A stretch of 64,000 nucleotides of DNA. It comes from JAJFUG01 sp964473155 (GTDB lineage Bacteria > Gemmatimonadota > Glassbacteria > GWA2-58-10). The stretch spans positions 4,477-68,476 of the forward strand of contig CAYYNT010000015.1 of assembly GCA_964473155.1 (NCBI GenBank), read 5' to 3'. The notes under the pieces were generated by a model. The model did not search any database and had not been told where the DNA came from. It was given only the letters and a program-made list of their open reading frames with translations. Made by a program: the position numbers and the translations under genes. This document shows, in pieces, positions 17,697 to 26,747 of the stretch; positions within the stretch are counted from its first letter, which is position 1; every line of letters starts with the position of its first letter.

Positions 17697-17729
17697 GGGG
17701 CCGTCCCGTTGCGGGGCGACCCCTTTTTT
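17697..17729 (+). terminator. Strong Rho-independent terminator after qNor
   Basis: An 11-bp stem (GGGGCCGTCCC paired to GGGGCGACCCC with one mismatch and one wobble) is followed by TTTTTT. It sits about 30 bp past the qNor stop and closes the NO-detoxification unit before the deacetylase gene. Confidence 0.85.
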
Positions 17730-17800
17730 CTGGACAATCCGGCATCTTCCGGTATTTTTTTTAGAATACAATTATCTGGGTACAGAAAGGAACAGAACCG

Positions 17801-18631
17801 ATGCTTAATGCCCTCTCGATAGATTTCGAGGAATACTACCAGGGAATCCTTACAATTCCAGAGTCAGAATACCCAAGCTTCGCGGGCCGGATAGAATCCA
17901 ACACAGAAAGACTACTGTGCATGATGGAGGCCCAGAAAGTCCGGGCCACGTTTTTCGTCTCCGGCCATGTAGCGGAACGGTATCCTTCCCTGGTGCGGCA
18001 GGTGGCGGAACAGGGCCACGAAATTGCATGCCACGGCTATAGTCACGGGCTTGTTCATGAGCTGTCGTCAGAAAGGTTCCGCGATGACCTCCGGCGCGCG
18101 CTCGATTTAATTTCTGTCTGCGCGGATGTCAACAAGGTGATAGGTTTCCGTGCTCCCTGGTGGTCGCTGACCCGGGAACACCAATGGGCCTGGGAAGTGT
18201 TGGAGGGGCTGAATTTCCGCTACGACAGCAGCATAAATCCTATCCGGATGCGTATCTACGGCGATCCCGGCGCACCGCTGACCCCTTGCCGGATTGCGGG
18301 GACCAAGCTTTGGGAGTTTCCTCCGGCTGCGGTTGAATTCATGGGCCTGCGGTTATCAGTCGCCGGGGGTTTTTATTGGAGACATTACCCCGCTGCATTG
18401 ATCAAGCTGCTGCTGAACAGGATCAACCGGGATGTTCGGCCCGCGGTATGCTATTTTCATCCCTGGGAGCTGGATGTAGATCAGCCGCTTTTGAAAGGCG
18501 TGCCGTTTGAACAGAGATTGATTCATTATTCAGGACGGAGAGGAATGGAGCGGAAAGTTCGCCGGATAATGTCGGTTTTCCGGTTCGATTGCATTTCAAA
18601 AGTATTCGCCAGTGAACTATCGCTCACCTGA
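17801..18631 (+). CDS. Polysaccharide deacetylase (NodB-family)
   Basis: 276 residues. The family start ALSIDFEEYYQ holds the metal-binding Asp. The CHGYSHG region provides two His ligands of the NodB HxxxH motif. RAPWWS is the Arg motif and CYFHPWELD the C-terminal His motif. It resembles the subfamily found in exosortase/PEP-CTERM exopolysaccharide loci. It should remove N-acetyl groups from a surface glycan. Start chosen at ATG 17801, with AGGAACAG just upstream. It opens a cluster with KASIII, SDR, ACP and GNAT genes. Confidence 0.85.
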   Translation: MLNALSIDFEEYYQGILTIPESEYPSFAGRIESNTERLLCMMEAQKVRATFFVSGHVAERYPSLVRQVAEQGHEIACHGYSHGLVHELSSERFRDDLRRALDLISVCADVNKVIGFRAPWWSLTREHQWAWEVLEGLNFRYDSSINPIRMRIYGDPGAPLTPCRIAGTKLWEFPPAAVEFMGLRLSVAGGFYWRHYPAALIKLLLNRINRDVRPAVCYFHPWELDVDQPLLKGVPFEQRLIHYSGRRGMERKVRRIMSVFRFDCISKVFASELSLT

Positions 18632-18757
18632 CCTATTGGCACATTCAACTGTGAGCCGGATGGCACAAATCCTGCTTTATTTTTTGTCATCCAGGCACAA
18701 CCTATATGTCATTTGCGGGTAAGAATCATCAGCTTCAAGCAGTCCGGGGAGAATCGC

Positions 18758-19795
18758 ATGCATACAATACCGGTTCGTTTAGTCGATATCGGTTATTTCC
18801 TGCCCGAGCAAGTTCTGGACAACGAAACACTGGTGCGTGAATTTGGAGATCCGGCCTGGACAGAGGAAAAAATATTTCAGAAAACCGGCATCCGGCTTCG
18901 CCATATCGCTTCGCCCGCTGAATTTGTCTCGGACCTTGCACTTAAAGCCGTACGGGACCTTGCCCACCGCACTCCGTTTGAGCCTGGTGAAATCGATTTT
19001 CTGATTCTCTGCACCCAGACGCCAGACCATGCACTTCCGGCCACAGCCTGCCGTTTGCAGCAGGAAATTGGCCTGCCCGGACGCTGCATGGCTTTCGATT
19101 TCAACCAGGGTTGCTCCGGCTATGTATACGGGCTGGGGATCGCCTCCGCTCTGATCGCCTCTGGTCAGGCCCGCAAGGGTCTTCTGCTGACAAGCGAAAT
19201 ATATTCACGCTGGATACATCCGAGGGATATCGCAAACCGCACGCTTTTCGGCGACGGGGCCAGCGCGACTCTGCTGGAGGCCTCAACCGCTGAAGAAGCC
19301 GGTCTTGGGCCATTTATCTACGGGACCGACGGTAAGGGTTATGACCGCCTGATTGTCGAACGCAGCGGGGCGCATGCTCTTGGGCCGCAATGCCTGGTTC
19401 ACCGGCCGGAGTATGACGTTGAGTCCAGAGGACCGGCAAACCTTTTCATGGATGGTCCTGAAATCTTCCGTTTCGCTGTCACAACTGTTCCAGGACTGTA
19501 TCGTTCGCTGTTGGATCTTGCTGGAATGGAACAGGATGCAATCGATTATGTAGTATTCCATCAGGCCAATGCATTCATGCTGAACCACCTGTCGAAACTG
19601 ATGAAGCTGCCGTCGCAAAAAGTTGTGCTGGAACTGGAAAACACAGGTAACACTGTCAGCTCGTCGATTCCCCTGGCAATCGCCCGAGCGGCAGAAAACG
19701 GACGGATTGCCGACAATACAGTGCTGGCACTGCTCGGATTCGGGGTTGGCTACAGCTGGGCCGGGACGCTGGTTCGCTGGAGGGGAGGACGATGA
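18758..19795 (+). CDS. 3-oxoacyl-ACP synthase III (FabH/KASIII-like)
   Basis: 345 residues from the ATG at 18758 (GGGGAG upstream); an in-frame TTG at 18713 is rejected. The KASIII catalytic triad is visible: C119 in NQGCSGY, H268 in FHQANAF and N298 in ENTGNT. Motifs such as LFGDGASATLLEA support the family. It overlaps the following SDR gene by 4 bp (ATGA). It may condense an acyl-CoA or acyl-ACP with malonyl-ACP or make a specialised acyl group. Because it sits away from typical fab genes, a dedicated acyl-modification pathway is more likely than housekeeping FabH. Confidence 0.88.
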   Translation: MHTIPVRLVDIGYFLPEQVLDNETLVREFGDPAWTEEKIFQKTGIRLRHIASPAEFVSDLALKAVRDLAHRTPFEPGEIDFLILCTQTPDHALPATACRLQQEIGLPGRCMAFDFNQGCSGYVYGLGIASALIASGQARKGLLLTSEIYSRWIHPRDIANRTLFGDGASATLLEASTAEEAGLGPFIYGTDGKGYDRLIVERSGAHALGPQCLVHRPEYDVESRGPANLFMDGPEIFRFAVTTVPGLYRSLLDLAGMEQDAIDYVVFHQANAFMLNHLSKLMKLPSQKVVLELENTGNTVSSSIPLAIARAAENGRIADNTVLALLGFGVGYSWAGTLVRWRGGR

Positions 19796-20550
19796 AAAGA
19801 TTCGAGGGCAGAGTCACCCTGGTGACCGGGGCCTCGTCAGGGATCGGACGCGAGATAGCCCTGAGCCTGGCGCGAGAGGGTTGCCAGGTGGCTCTGCTGG
19901 CACGGGGCAGGGAAAAACTGGAATTTGTAGCGCAGGAAATCAGTCAAGTCGGGGCAGAACCACTGGTGCTGACCGCTGATGCCGCCTCTCTCGAACAGGT
20001 GCAGGCGGTGATGGTGACTCTTATGGATCATTTCGGCGGGCTGGATTATCTGGTGAATGCTGCCGGCAGGATGCTTTTCCGTCCGTTCAAATCCACCGGC
20101 CCGGCGCAGTGGGAGCCTTTGGTGCAAACCAACCTTGAGGGGATTTTCACGATCACCCATGAGGCGTTGAAAGTCATGCGCGCCGGAGGCTCGATTGTCA
20201 ACCTGGGTTCCGCTGCTGGACAGACAGGCGCCACGGCCATGTCGGTGTATGCTGCCACCAAGGCCGCACTTGTCGGTTTCTCACGAAGCCTGGCCAAGGA
20301 GCTATCCGCAATACCGATCCGGGTCAATGTCGTCTCGGCTGGAATAGTTCGCACGCCCATGACTGACGGGCTGTTCCGTTTCTTCACGAGCGAGCAGGTG
20401 CATCTTCTCGAAAAAAGACACCCGCTGGGATATGGCACGCCAGAGGACATCGCTCCGGCGGTGCTGTTCCTTCTGAGCGACCAGGCACGCTGGATCACCG
20501 GAACCGTACTGGAGGTCGACGGCGGTTATTCGATCAATGTCGAACCCTGA
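19792..20550 (+). CDS. SDR-family 3-oxoacyl-ACP reductase-like
   Basis: 252 residues. The N-terminal cofactor motif TGASSGIG and the active site S140, Y153 and K157 (Y-x3-K, YAATK) are classic for FabG-type SDRs. The C-terminal part (VLEVDGGYSINV) is also typical. It would reduce the ketoacyl product of the neighbouring KASIII. It starts inside the KASIII stop codon and stops 9 bp from the convergent ACP gene. Confidence 0.88.
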   Translation: MKRFEGRVTLVTGASSGIGREIALSLAREGCQVALLARGREKLEFVAQEISQVGAEPLVLTADAASLEQVQAVMVTLMDHFGGLDYLVNAAGRMLFRPFKSTGPAQWEPLVQTNLEGIFTITHEALKVMRAGGSIVNLGSAAGQTGATAMSVYAATKAALVGFSRSLAKELSAIPIRVNVVSAGIVRTPMTDGLFRFFTSEQVHLLEKRHPLGYGTPEDIAPAVLFLLSDQARWITGTVLEVDGGYSINVEP

Positions 20551-20559
20551 TCCGTAAGC

Positions 20560-20799
20560 TTATTCGAGCTCTATGCCTTTCTTTTCGAGCAGACCGAGAA
20601 TGTCTCTCACGCTCTCCAGCCCGTCAAGCTCATCCATGCTCAGGTTCAGGTTGAACTCATCCTGGATCAGGCTGATCAGGTTGATCGAACCCATGCTGTC
20701 CCAGCCTTCGAGCTCCGACTGTACAGAGTCAAGACTTATCCGGGCAGGTGATGTGCTGAACGCTTCGGCCAGCCGGGCAAGAAACTCCGCAGTCTTCAT
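20560..20799 (-). CDS. Acyl carrier protein
   Basis: 79 residues with an acidic four-helix ACP profile. The phosphopantetheine site is S35 in GWDSMGSINL. It is convergent with the SDR gene and divergent (about 100 bp) from the GNAT gene, so it belongs to the same acyl cluster on the opposite strand. It is probably not the housekeeping ACP (acpP), which is usually next to fabF. Confidence 0.82.
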   Translation of the reverse strand: MKTAEFLARLAEAFSTSPARISLDSVQSELEGWDSMGSINLISLIQDEFNLNLSMDELDGLESVRDILGLLEKKGIELE

Positions 20800-20903
20800 T
20801 CTTTACCTCCTCTTGCGGGTTGTTAATCCAGGACCGCAGGCACATTTTTATTACAAGTTTTTAGTAGTGCAACATTTGTTCCCGTCCCCTGGAGAAACAA
20901 GCG

Positions 20904-21983
20904 ATGAGCGTTGAGACGTTCAAAATCCGTCCGGTATGTCCAGAGGATGGGCCGGCGGTGGTGGAACTCCGCCGCCGGATGGATGACCTGCCAGTGCCTG
21001 AAAAAAATGACCTTTCCTTCTGGCGTTGGGAAAACCTGGAAAATCCATACGGGACTGCGTTCGCGATGCTGGCCGAACGGGAAGGCGTGGCGGTCTCAAA
21101 TTTTTCTCTTCTGCCGCGCAAACTGCGAATCGGAACAAGGGTAATCCAGGCCTGCTTGAGCGTAGAGTCCATGACCGAGCGCCGCTACCGAGCCAAGGGC
21201 CTGTTCCCAAGGCTCTGGCTCGCTCTTGAACCACTCGCGCGCGAGGCTGGTGTCGATGTTTTCTACGGCTTCCCCAACTCCAAATCCAGGCCAATTTTCC
21301 AGCGTGTGTTTCATTGGACGGATGTCGGCAGCCCGGACCTTTTCTGCTATCCATTGCGCCCGCAATGTTTTCTACGCTCCAGGGGTATCCCGTTCAGCAG
21401 TCTGGCCAGCCTTCCCGGCTCGATCTACCGAGGCATTTTCCGCCCGAAACAAGCGGCAAATGTGCGCCCCCTCATTAATTTCAATTCCTGCAACCAAGCG
21501 CTGGTTGAATCTCTGCATCCGGAGACTTCGATAGTCCCCGAACGCACGGTCGAATACCTCAACTGGCGCTACACCAACGTCCCTGGCCGCGACTACATGA
21601 TCCACGGCCTTTTCTCCGTGCCGGTGGATTCGCCGGAAGGATTCGTAGTGACACGGCGTACCAGCCATGAGGGAGTCGATCTGGCTGTGGTGATGGAAAT
21701 ATGCCTTGGCCCGCATGTATCCCGGCGCAACGCGAATATTTTACTTTCGGCTGTCCTTGCCGACATGTTCGAATCCGGAGTGGATGTCGCTCTTGGTCTG
21801 GCCATGCCGGGAGATCCAGTCCGCCTGGTGCTTGGCTCCGCCGGATTCATTCGCCTGCCCCGCCGCCTTGCGCCTCACAGGTTCGACCTTATGGTTCATG
21901 GCGCAGGGAATGCGGTTCCACGTGATTCTCTATCCGACCCGGCCTGCTGGCGTATCTCGTTCGGTGATATCGACGTATTCTGA
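20904..21983 (+). CDS. GNAT-type acyltransferase
   Basis: 359 residues with a GNAT-like N-terminal half. A weak signature with the central acyl-CoA binding strand is at VESMTERRYRAKGLFPRLWLAL (R-x-x-G-x-x). The second half is a related repeat-like region (VMEICLGP, LLSAVLADM). It could use the KASIII/ACP-made acyl group or acetyl-CoA to modify the deacetylated glycan. Start at ATG 20904 (GGAGA upstream). It ends 20 bp from a convergent heparinase-like gene. Confidence 0.6.
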   Translation: MSVETFKIRPVCPEDGPAVVELRRRMDDLPVPEKNDLSFWRWENLENPYGTAFAMLAEREGVAVSNFSLLPRKLRIGTRVIQACLSVESMTERRYRAKGLFPRLWLALEPLAREAGVDVFYGFPNSKSRPIFQRVFHWTDVGSPDLFCYPLRPQCFLRSRGIPFSSLASLPGSIYRGIFRPKQAANVRPLINFNSCNQALVESLHPETSIVPERTVEYLNWRYTNVPGRDYMIHGLFSVPVDSPEGFVVTRRTSHEGVDLAVVMEICLGPHVSRRNANILLSAVLADMFESGVDVALGLAMPGDPVRLVLGSAGFIRLPRRLAPHRFDLMVHGAGNAVPRDSLSDPACWRISFGDIDVF

Positions 21984-22003
21984 ATCCCGCCACCCCAAAA
22001 CGC

Positions 22004-23986
22004 CTAACGTGTCAGACGCAGCTCCCACCTGTCCGCCAGAGGCCCGCCCTCCGGGGCGGAAAGCTTTATTCGATACAGGTTTCCCTGCCAGGATGCCATC
22101 AGGCGGCGGTCATCTATCGTAATTTTCTCGATTGCCGCGGTCAGACGGGAGCTGTCGTAGAGCAGGCAGACCGCCAGGGGCGTTCCCTGGGGACGCGGCC
22201 CGGTCAGGCGCAGCTCGCCGGGCTTGACTGTCTCCACCTTGCAGGGGGTCAGGAGGCTCAGGTATAGCTCACCCTGGCGCTTTTCGAGCACGAAACTGTC
22301 GCTCAGGCGCACGTCCTTTCCCCGGTTCAGGCTGAGAGAACGCTTCCACGATTTTACTCCCGCCTCCGGCGGATAAGCCCCGGCGATATCAAGCGATAAG
22401 CGCGCCGCGCCGCCGGACTGGCCGTAGCTTACAGCTCTGGCGGCGAACTCACGACCATCGCGCTGCATCACGCCGTTTATCGTGGGCAGGTTGTGGTAAG
22501 CGGACTGCATGGTCCAGATGTCGTAGCGGCTGTCGCTGAATGTCTTGGCCGTGTATGTCCCCACACCGGCGTCCACCAGCACCGGCTTGCCGTCGCAGTA
22601 GACGATAAAATTGCCGACATCGTTGTGGTTGTGGCTCTCATCGTTGTGTCCGCCCTTGGCCGCCAGGTAGAACCCCTCCGCGCTCCCGTCCTTTGTCCGC
22701 GCGGCCATGACCTGGATCCCGTCCAGCCAGACATCCCGCACGAGCGGGGCGCGTCCCGAGGCGGCTTTCAATTCGCCGAGATTGGCCAGCGCCGGCAGCA
22801 GTCTTGCGATGCTGCCGTCATCCACGTCGCCCTGCACACCTTTCCTGGCCTCGGCCCAGGCGCCGAAGTCTGTCATGTTCCGGTCGCCCATCCGCCGTCC
22901 CCAGCGGTGGATCAGGTCGGCGGGGACCGCCACCCGCGCCGGGGCGTCCGCGAAATCGATAAAATAGTCCTCCGCGATATGGGCGCGGTAAATGTAGGCG
23001 CCCATGTTCCGGATCAGCGGATCCTTGTAGACATCCACCGCGCCTCCGGTGGACGAGTGCAGCAGTTCGAGACAGTCGAACAGCGAAGCCCCGGCCCGTC
23101 CCCAGTAACTCGGCCCCTCGTCGCAGCCGCCGTCGCTGTAGTAGGTCTTGATGAAATTGTCGATAGCTCGCATGGCTTTCCAGACCGCATCCACCCGCCG
23201 CTGCGGGTCTTTTTCCAGCAGGAGCGCGGCGGTCAGCCAGTTCGAGCAGATCCAGGGGTTCCAGTTGTTCACCCTCTCGCGCTCGCCCCAGCCCATCCAC
23301 CAGAAATCACTGCGCTCCAGACAGGGATCGAGGATGCGCTGACTGACCTGGCGCTGGAGCCGCGAGCGGATAAGCGGTGAAACGGAATCCAGTTTCGGAC
23401 CGGCGAGATAATCGACCCAGGCCAGAAGCGCGCCTGTTTCGGCGGCGAACAGGTCGACTATCGGTTCCTGCTCATCCGGCAATCCCTGGCCGGATTTCTG
23501 ACCTCCGATATGCGCCGGGATGCACCAGCTTGTCTCCTCCAGGATCAGCCAGAGGCCATTGACCAGCTCATCCGTGAACCGCCCTTTGTTCTCCACGCAT
23601 TCAGCCAGGGCGAGGTCCTTTACCCGGTCGCGCCGCGCGAAGTACACCTCCTCGTAATTCGAGCGGTTTCCGATTCTGGCGAATTCAAGGTACAGGCTGG
23701 CGGGCAGGGAATGCCAGGGGCCGCCCAGGGCCTGTTCGCCGCGTTTGACCAGCGCCGCGCGTGCAGGCTCAGGAAGGTTTTCCCAGAATTGCCGCTCCGA
23801 GACGCTCGCATAAGGCCGCCATCTCTCCAGGGAAAGGAGGTTTTTCTCCACGAAATCGCGGGAATAAAGCTCTGCAAGGCGGGGACCGGCCTGGGCCGTC
23901 CCAGCGGGAAAAGCCACGCCGGGAGCAAGCAGTATCAATAAGGCTGTCATCGCATTAAACAATGTACTGCACGCCGATCTCATCAT
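22004..23986 (-). CDS. Heparinase II/III-family exported protein
   Basis: 660 residues with a signal peptide (hydrophobic stretch about residues 10-28, cleavage near T-A-Q-A). The N-terminal 300 residues are alpha-helical, the (alpha/alpha)-toroid of this family. The C-terminal half has the Heparinase_II_C motif (GGHNDESHNHNDVGNFIVY), followed by GVGTYT. It is likely an exported polysaccharide lyase acting on uronate-rich glycans; the substrate is unknown. It ends with a beta-rich stretch and has no dockerin, unlike its two paralogs. Confidence 0.82.
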   Translation of the reverse strand: MMRSACSTLFNAMTALLILLAPGVAFPAGTAQAGPRLAELYSRDFVEKNLLSLERWRPYASVSERQFWENLPEPARAALVKRGEQALGGPWHSLPASLYLEFARIGNRSNYEEVYFARRDRVKDLALAECVENKGRFTDELVNGLWLILEETSWCIPAHIGGQKSGQGLPDEQEPIVDLFAAETGALLAWVDYLAGPKLDSVSPLIRSRLQRQVSQRILDPCLERSDFWWMGWGERERVNNWNPWICSNWLTAALLLEKDPQRRVDAVWKAMRAIDNFIKTYYSDGGCDEGPSYWGRAGASLFDCLELLHSSTGGAVDVYKDPLIRNMGAYIYRAHIAEDYFIDFADAPARVAVPADLIHRWGRRMGDRNMTDFGAWAEARKGVQGDVDDGSIARLLPALANLGELKAASGRAPLVRDVWLDGIQVMAARTKDGSAEGFYLAAKGGHNDESHNHNDVGNFIVYCDGKPVLVDAGVGTYTAKTFSDSRYDIWTMQSAYHNLPTINGVMQRDGREFAARAVSYGQSGGAARLSLDIAGAYPPEAGVKSWKRSLSLNRGKDVRLSDSFVLEKRQGELYLSLLTPCKVETVKPGELRLTGPRPQGTPLAVCLLYDSSRLTAAIEKITIDDRRLMASWQGNLYRIKLSAPEGGPLADRWELRLTR

Positions 23987-24203
23987 ATTGTCCTGCCGTC
24001 TGAGTGAGGAATATTAGGGATTGTCGAGGCATCAGAGCAATTATAACCCTGGATGCCGGACCGGGCAATAAGTTGTTGACTCAAAACTGAACAGGTTTAA
24101 TATTTCCCTCCCAGCCGGAGGAATCGGTTTCGGAAAATAATCTATACGAAAAATTTTGGATTTTAATGGTTATTATAAATAACCAATTCCCAGGAGCATC
24201 TTG
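23987..24203. other. Divergent intergenic region between two heparinase-like genes
   Basis: 217 bp between divergent lyase genes. The part near 24110-24190 is AT-rich (TTTTGGATTTTAATGGTT), and a good ribosome-binding site (AGGAG, 24192-24196) lies before the plus-strand gene. No distinct -35/-10 pair stands out. No ORF or RNA is seen. Confidence 0.5.
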
Positions 24204-26453
24204 ATGAAGATGGGGCGTTCTTTGCGTGTTCTGGCTGTCCTGTCCGCAACGCTGATCGCGCTGAACACGGGGACGGCGGCGGCGCAGAGCACAGGCGGCC
24301 GTCATGCGGTTACAAAGGAGCATCCGCGGCTTTTCGGCTCGCGCCAGGAGCTGCAGGCGCTGGCAGTCTCCCGCGCCGCTGAATACTCCAGGATGAAAGC
24401 GGTCATCACAAATCCGGACGCCGGAGACCACGAGCTGATGTTCTCGCTGGCCCTGGTCTGCGCGGTTGAGCGAGACAGCGCGCTCGGCCGGCGGGCCATC
24501 GAGCGCGCCATGACTTATATCAACGGACCGATCCAGATCGGTCATGTCACGTTCGGCCACGACCTGGCCCGCTGCGCCGTGGTCTTTGACCTGTGCCGGG
24601 AATACTGGACCGACGCTGAATGCTCGAAGTTCTACGATTATGTCAACAAGACCGTGGACGGCAACGTGGGTTCCGAGACCTCGCCGTTCCACAACGGTTT
24701 CTACGGCTACAAGTGGTGGGGGATCGGACTGGCCTCTTACGCCGCCTACTATGAGAACCAGCGCGCCCCGGCCGCCCTGGCCGCCCTGGAAAAAGAGGTT
24801 CGCGACCGGGCCAACCCATGTCTCGAGCTGGCAGGGGAGGGTGGCGGCTGGGCCGAGGGCTACTACGTCAACTACTGGATTTACGAATGGATGGTGTTCT
24901 GCGAGGTGGCCCGCCGGGTCGAGGGCCTGGACTATTTCGAGCTGGCCCCCAGGTTCTACCGTGAGCGAGCCGTGGCCAGCATGTTCGAGGCCTACCCCTG
25001 GATGAGCGATTACGGCTCGCGCCGTCCGATACCGATGGGCGATGGGGGCGGGAGGGTGTTCGGCGGCGACAGGGACAAGGTGCTCTCCTCACGCCGCATC
25101 CTCGTCTCGCGCTATCGTGATGACGCGGCGCACCAGGCCGTGCAGTCTTTCAACGAGACTACGCCCCGCTCATCGGTCGGAATCTATGCCTACAAGGATT
25201 TCCTCTGGCACGACACCAGCGTCCCCAGGCGCAGCCTCGAAACGTTCAAGCTTTCGCACCTCAGCCCCGGCCCCGGTTATGTCTATGCGCGAAGTTCGTG
25301 GGATGAGGACGCGACCTATTTCTTCTTCAAATGCGGCGACCGTTACACCTCGCACCAGCACCTGGACGTGGGCCATTTCATGATCGCCAAATACGCGGAG
25401 CTTCTTGGCGACGGCGGGCATTACGACGAGTTCGGCACCAACCATGATGTCAACTACCATTTGCGATCTATCGCGCACAACACGATTCTCGTGTACAACA
25501 GCCAGGAGACATGGCGCAACGACATCCGCGCAGGATCAGTTACGAGCAACGACGGGGGACAGAACTATCCCTGGTCCAGCCACAACGGAGCGGCCACTGA
25601 TGTCTCCGACTGGACCGCCGGTAAAAAGCTCTATGACATTGCCGACATCACCGCCTTCCGGGACCATGGCGACTGGATGTATGTCGCCGGGGACTGTTCC
25701 CGCGCCTATTCCTCCAAGATGGCGTCTTTCTCCCGTCAGATAGTGTACGTCCGTCCCGGCCGTTTCGTGGTGTTCGACCGGGTCAAATCACTGCTGTCCT
25801 CCTACCAGAAGTCTTTCCTGCTCCAGGCAATGAAAGTCCCTGAGGTGGAGGGACAGCAACTGAAAATCACCAACGGCGGCGGCCGTCTTTTCGCGAGGGT
25901 TGTCCTGCCGGAACGGCCCACGATCAAACTTAACAGCGGCGCTCAACTTTACACCCTGGGCAACCAGAATTATCCGCCCTCGCGCGACACCGGCCCTGCC
26001 CCGGAGTGCCGGGTGGAAATATCGCCCTTCATTCCTTCCGCGGAGGACCTGTTCCTGGTCGTGTTCGAGGCTTGCGACAGTGCACAGACCAAGATGTGCG
26101 ATGTGACCCGCCTGGGTGACGGGACCGCGGAGGCCGGGGTGCGGCTGGCCGCTGACGGCGAACAGACCGTGGAAGTGCTTTTCGGCCGCAGCGGTGCAGC
26201 AACCGCCCGTATCCGCACGGGTGACGGTGAATACGTATCTCTGGGTTCAGGGATCGACACCAGCGTACCGGTGCTCCCGCTGCGCGGGGATATCGATGGT
26301 GACGGACAGCGCAGCCTGCGCGACGTGCTCCAGCTGTTGCTCGGCGCCATGAGCAACCCGGCGAATAAAAGTCTGGACCTGAATGGAGACGGGACAGCCA
26401 ACTGGGCCGATGCAGTGACTCTGGTCCGCCTGATAAAGTCCGCGGCGGAATGA
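24204..26453 (+). CDS. Exported heparinase II/III-like protein with C-terminal dockerin
   Basis: About 749 residues. Start ATG 24204 is preferred over TTG 24201; AGGAG is 7 bp away. A signal peptide (RVLAVLSATLIALNTGTAAA) is followed by an alpha-toroid domain (to about residue 380) and a beta-sandwich with the Heparinase_II_C motif (TSHQHLDVGHFMIAK). The last 60 residues are a type-I-like dockerin: two calcium loops, GDIDGDGQRS and DLNGDGTANW, each followed by a helix. Dockerins dock enzymes to cohesins; no cohesin is seen here. Likely an extracellular lyase of uronic-acid glycans. Confidence 0.82.
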   Translation: MKMGRSLRVLAVLSATLIALNTGTAAAQSTGGRHAVTKEHPRLFGSRQELQALAVSRAAEYSRMKAVITNPDAGDHELMFSLALVCAVERDSALGRRAIERAMTYINGPIQIGHVTFGHDLARCAVVFDLCREYWTDAECSKFYDYVNKTVDGNVGSETSPFHNGFYGYKWWGIGLASYAAYYENQRAPAALAALEKEVRDRANPCLELAGEGGGWAEGYYVNYWIYEWMVFCEVARRVEGLDYFELAPRFYRERAVASMFEAYPWMSDYGSRRPIPMGDGGGRVFGGDRDKVLSSRRILVSRYRDDAAHQAVQSFNETTPRSSVGIYAYKDFLWHDTSVPRRSLETFKLSHLSPGPGYVYARSSWDEDATYFFFKCGDRYTSHQHLDVGHFMIAKYAELLGDGGHYDEFGTNHDVNYHLRSIAHNTILVYNSQETWRNDIRAGSVTSNDGGQNYPWSSHNGAATDVSDWTAGKKLYDIADITAFRDHGDWMYVAGDCSRAYSSKMASFSRQIVYVRPGRFVVFDRVKSLLSSYQKSFLLQAMKVPEVEGQQLKITNGGGRLFARVVLPERPTIKLNSGAQLYTLGNQNYPPSRDTGPAPECRVEISPFIPSAEDLFLVVFEACDSAQTKMCDVTRLGDGTAEAGVRLAADGEQTVEVLFGRSGAATARIRTGDGEYVSLGSGIDTSVPVLPLRGDIDGDGQRSLRDVLQLLLGAMSNPANKSLDLNGDGTANWADAVTLVRLIKSAAE

Positions 26454-26482
26454 TTCCCTGCCGGCCCGCGACCGATACGACA

Positions 26483-26510
26483 AGCGCGCCTCCCTGGCTG
26501 AAGGCGCGCT
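26483..26510 (+). terminator. Hairpin downstream of the dockerin lyase gene
   Basis: A perfect 9-bp stem (AGCGCGCCT paired with AGGCGCGCT) with a 10-base loop, 30 bp past the stop codon. The T-run after it is weak (GTCTGCTTTCTCC), so this may be a terminator or an mRNA-stabilising hairpin. Confidence 0.5.
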
Positions 26511-26747
26511 GTCTGCTTTCTCCCATCCCTCTCACCTTCCGGTTAAAATATTTTCGGATTTTTGCATTTTCGGCCATGGATTGACGCTTTTGAGAAAGCA
26601 CTTTACGAATCTATATTCTAATCCGTTTAAAAATAATACGATAGAAAAACCAGAGTGTGGCATCTTTTTTGTTGACCGTGGAAACCAACCATAAAGTATG
26701 GGTTCATCCCTATGTAATAATTATTCCCTCTGTTCCGGGAGCGTCCG

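Noticed and set aside
21914..21929. parS-like sequence GGTTCCACGTGATTCT
   Set aside because: It has four mismatches to parS and lies inside the GNAT coding sequence.
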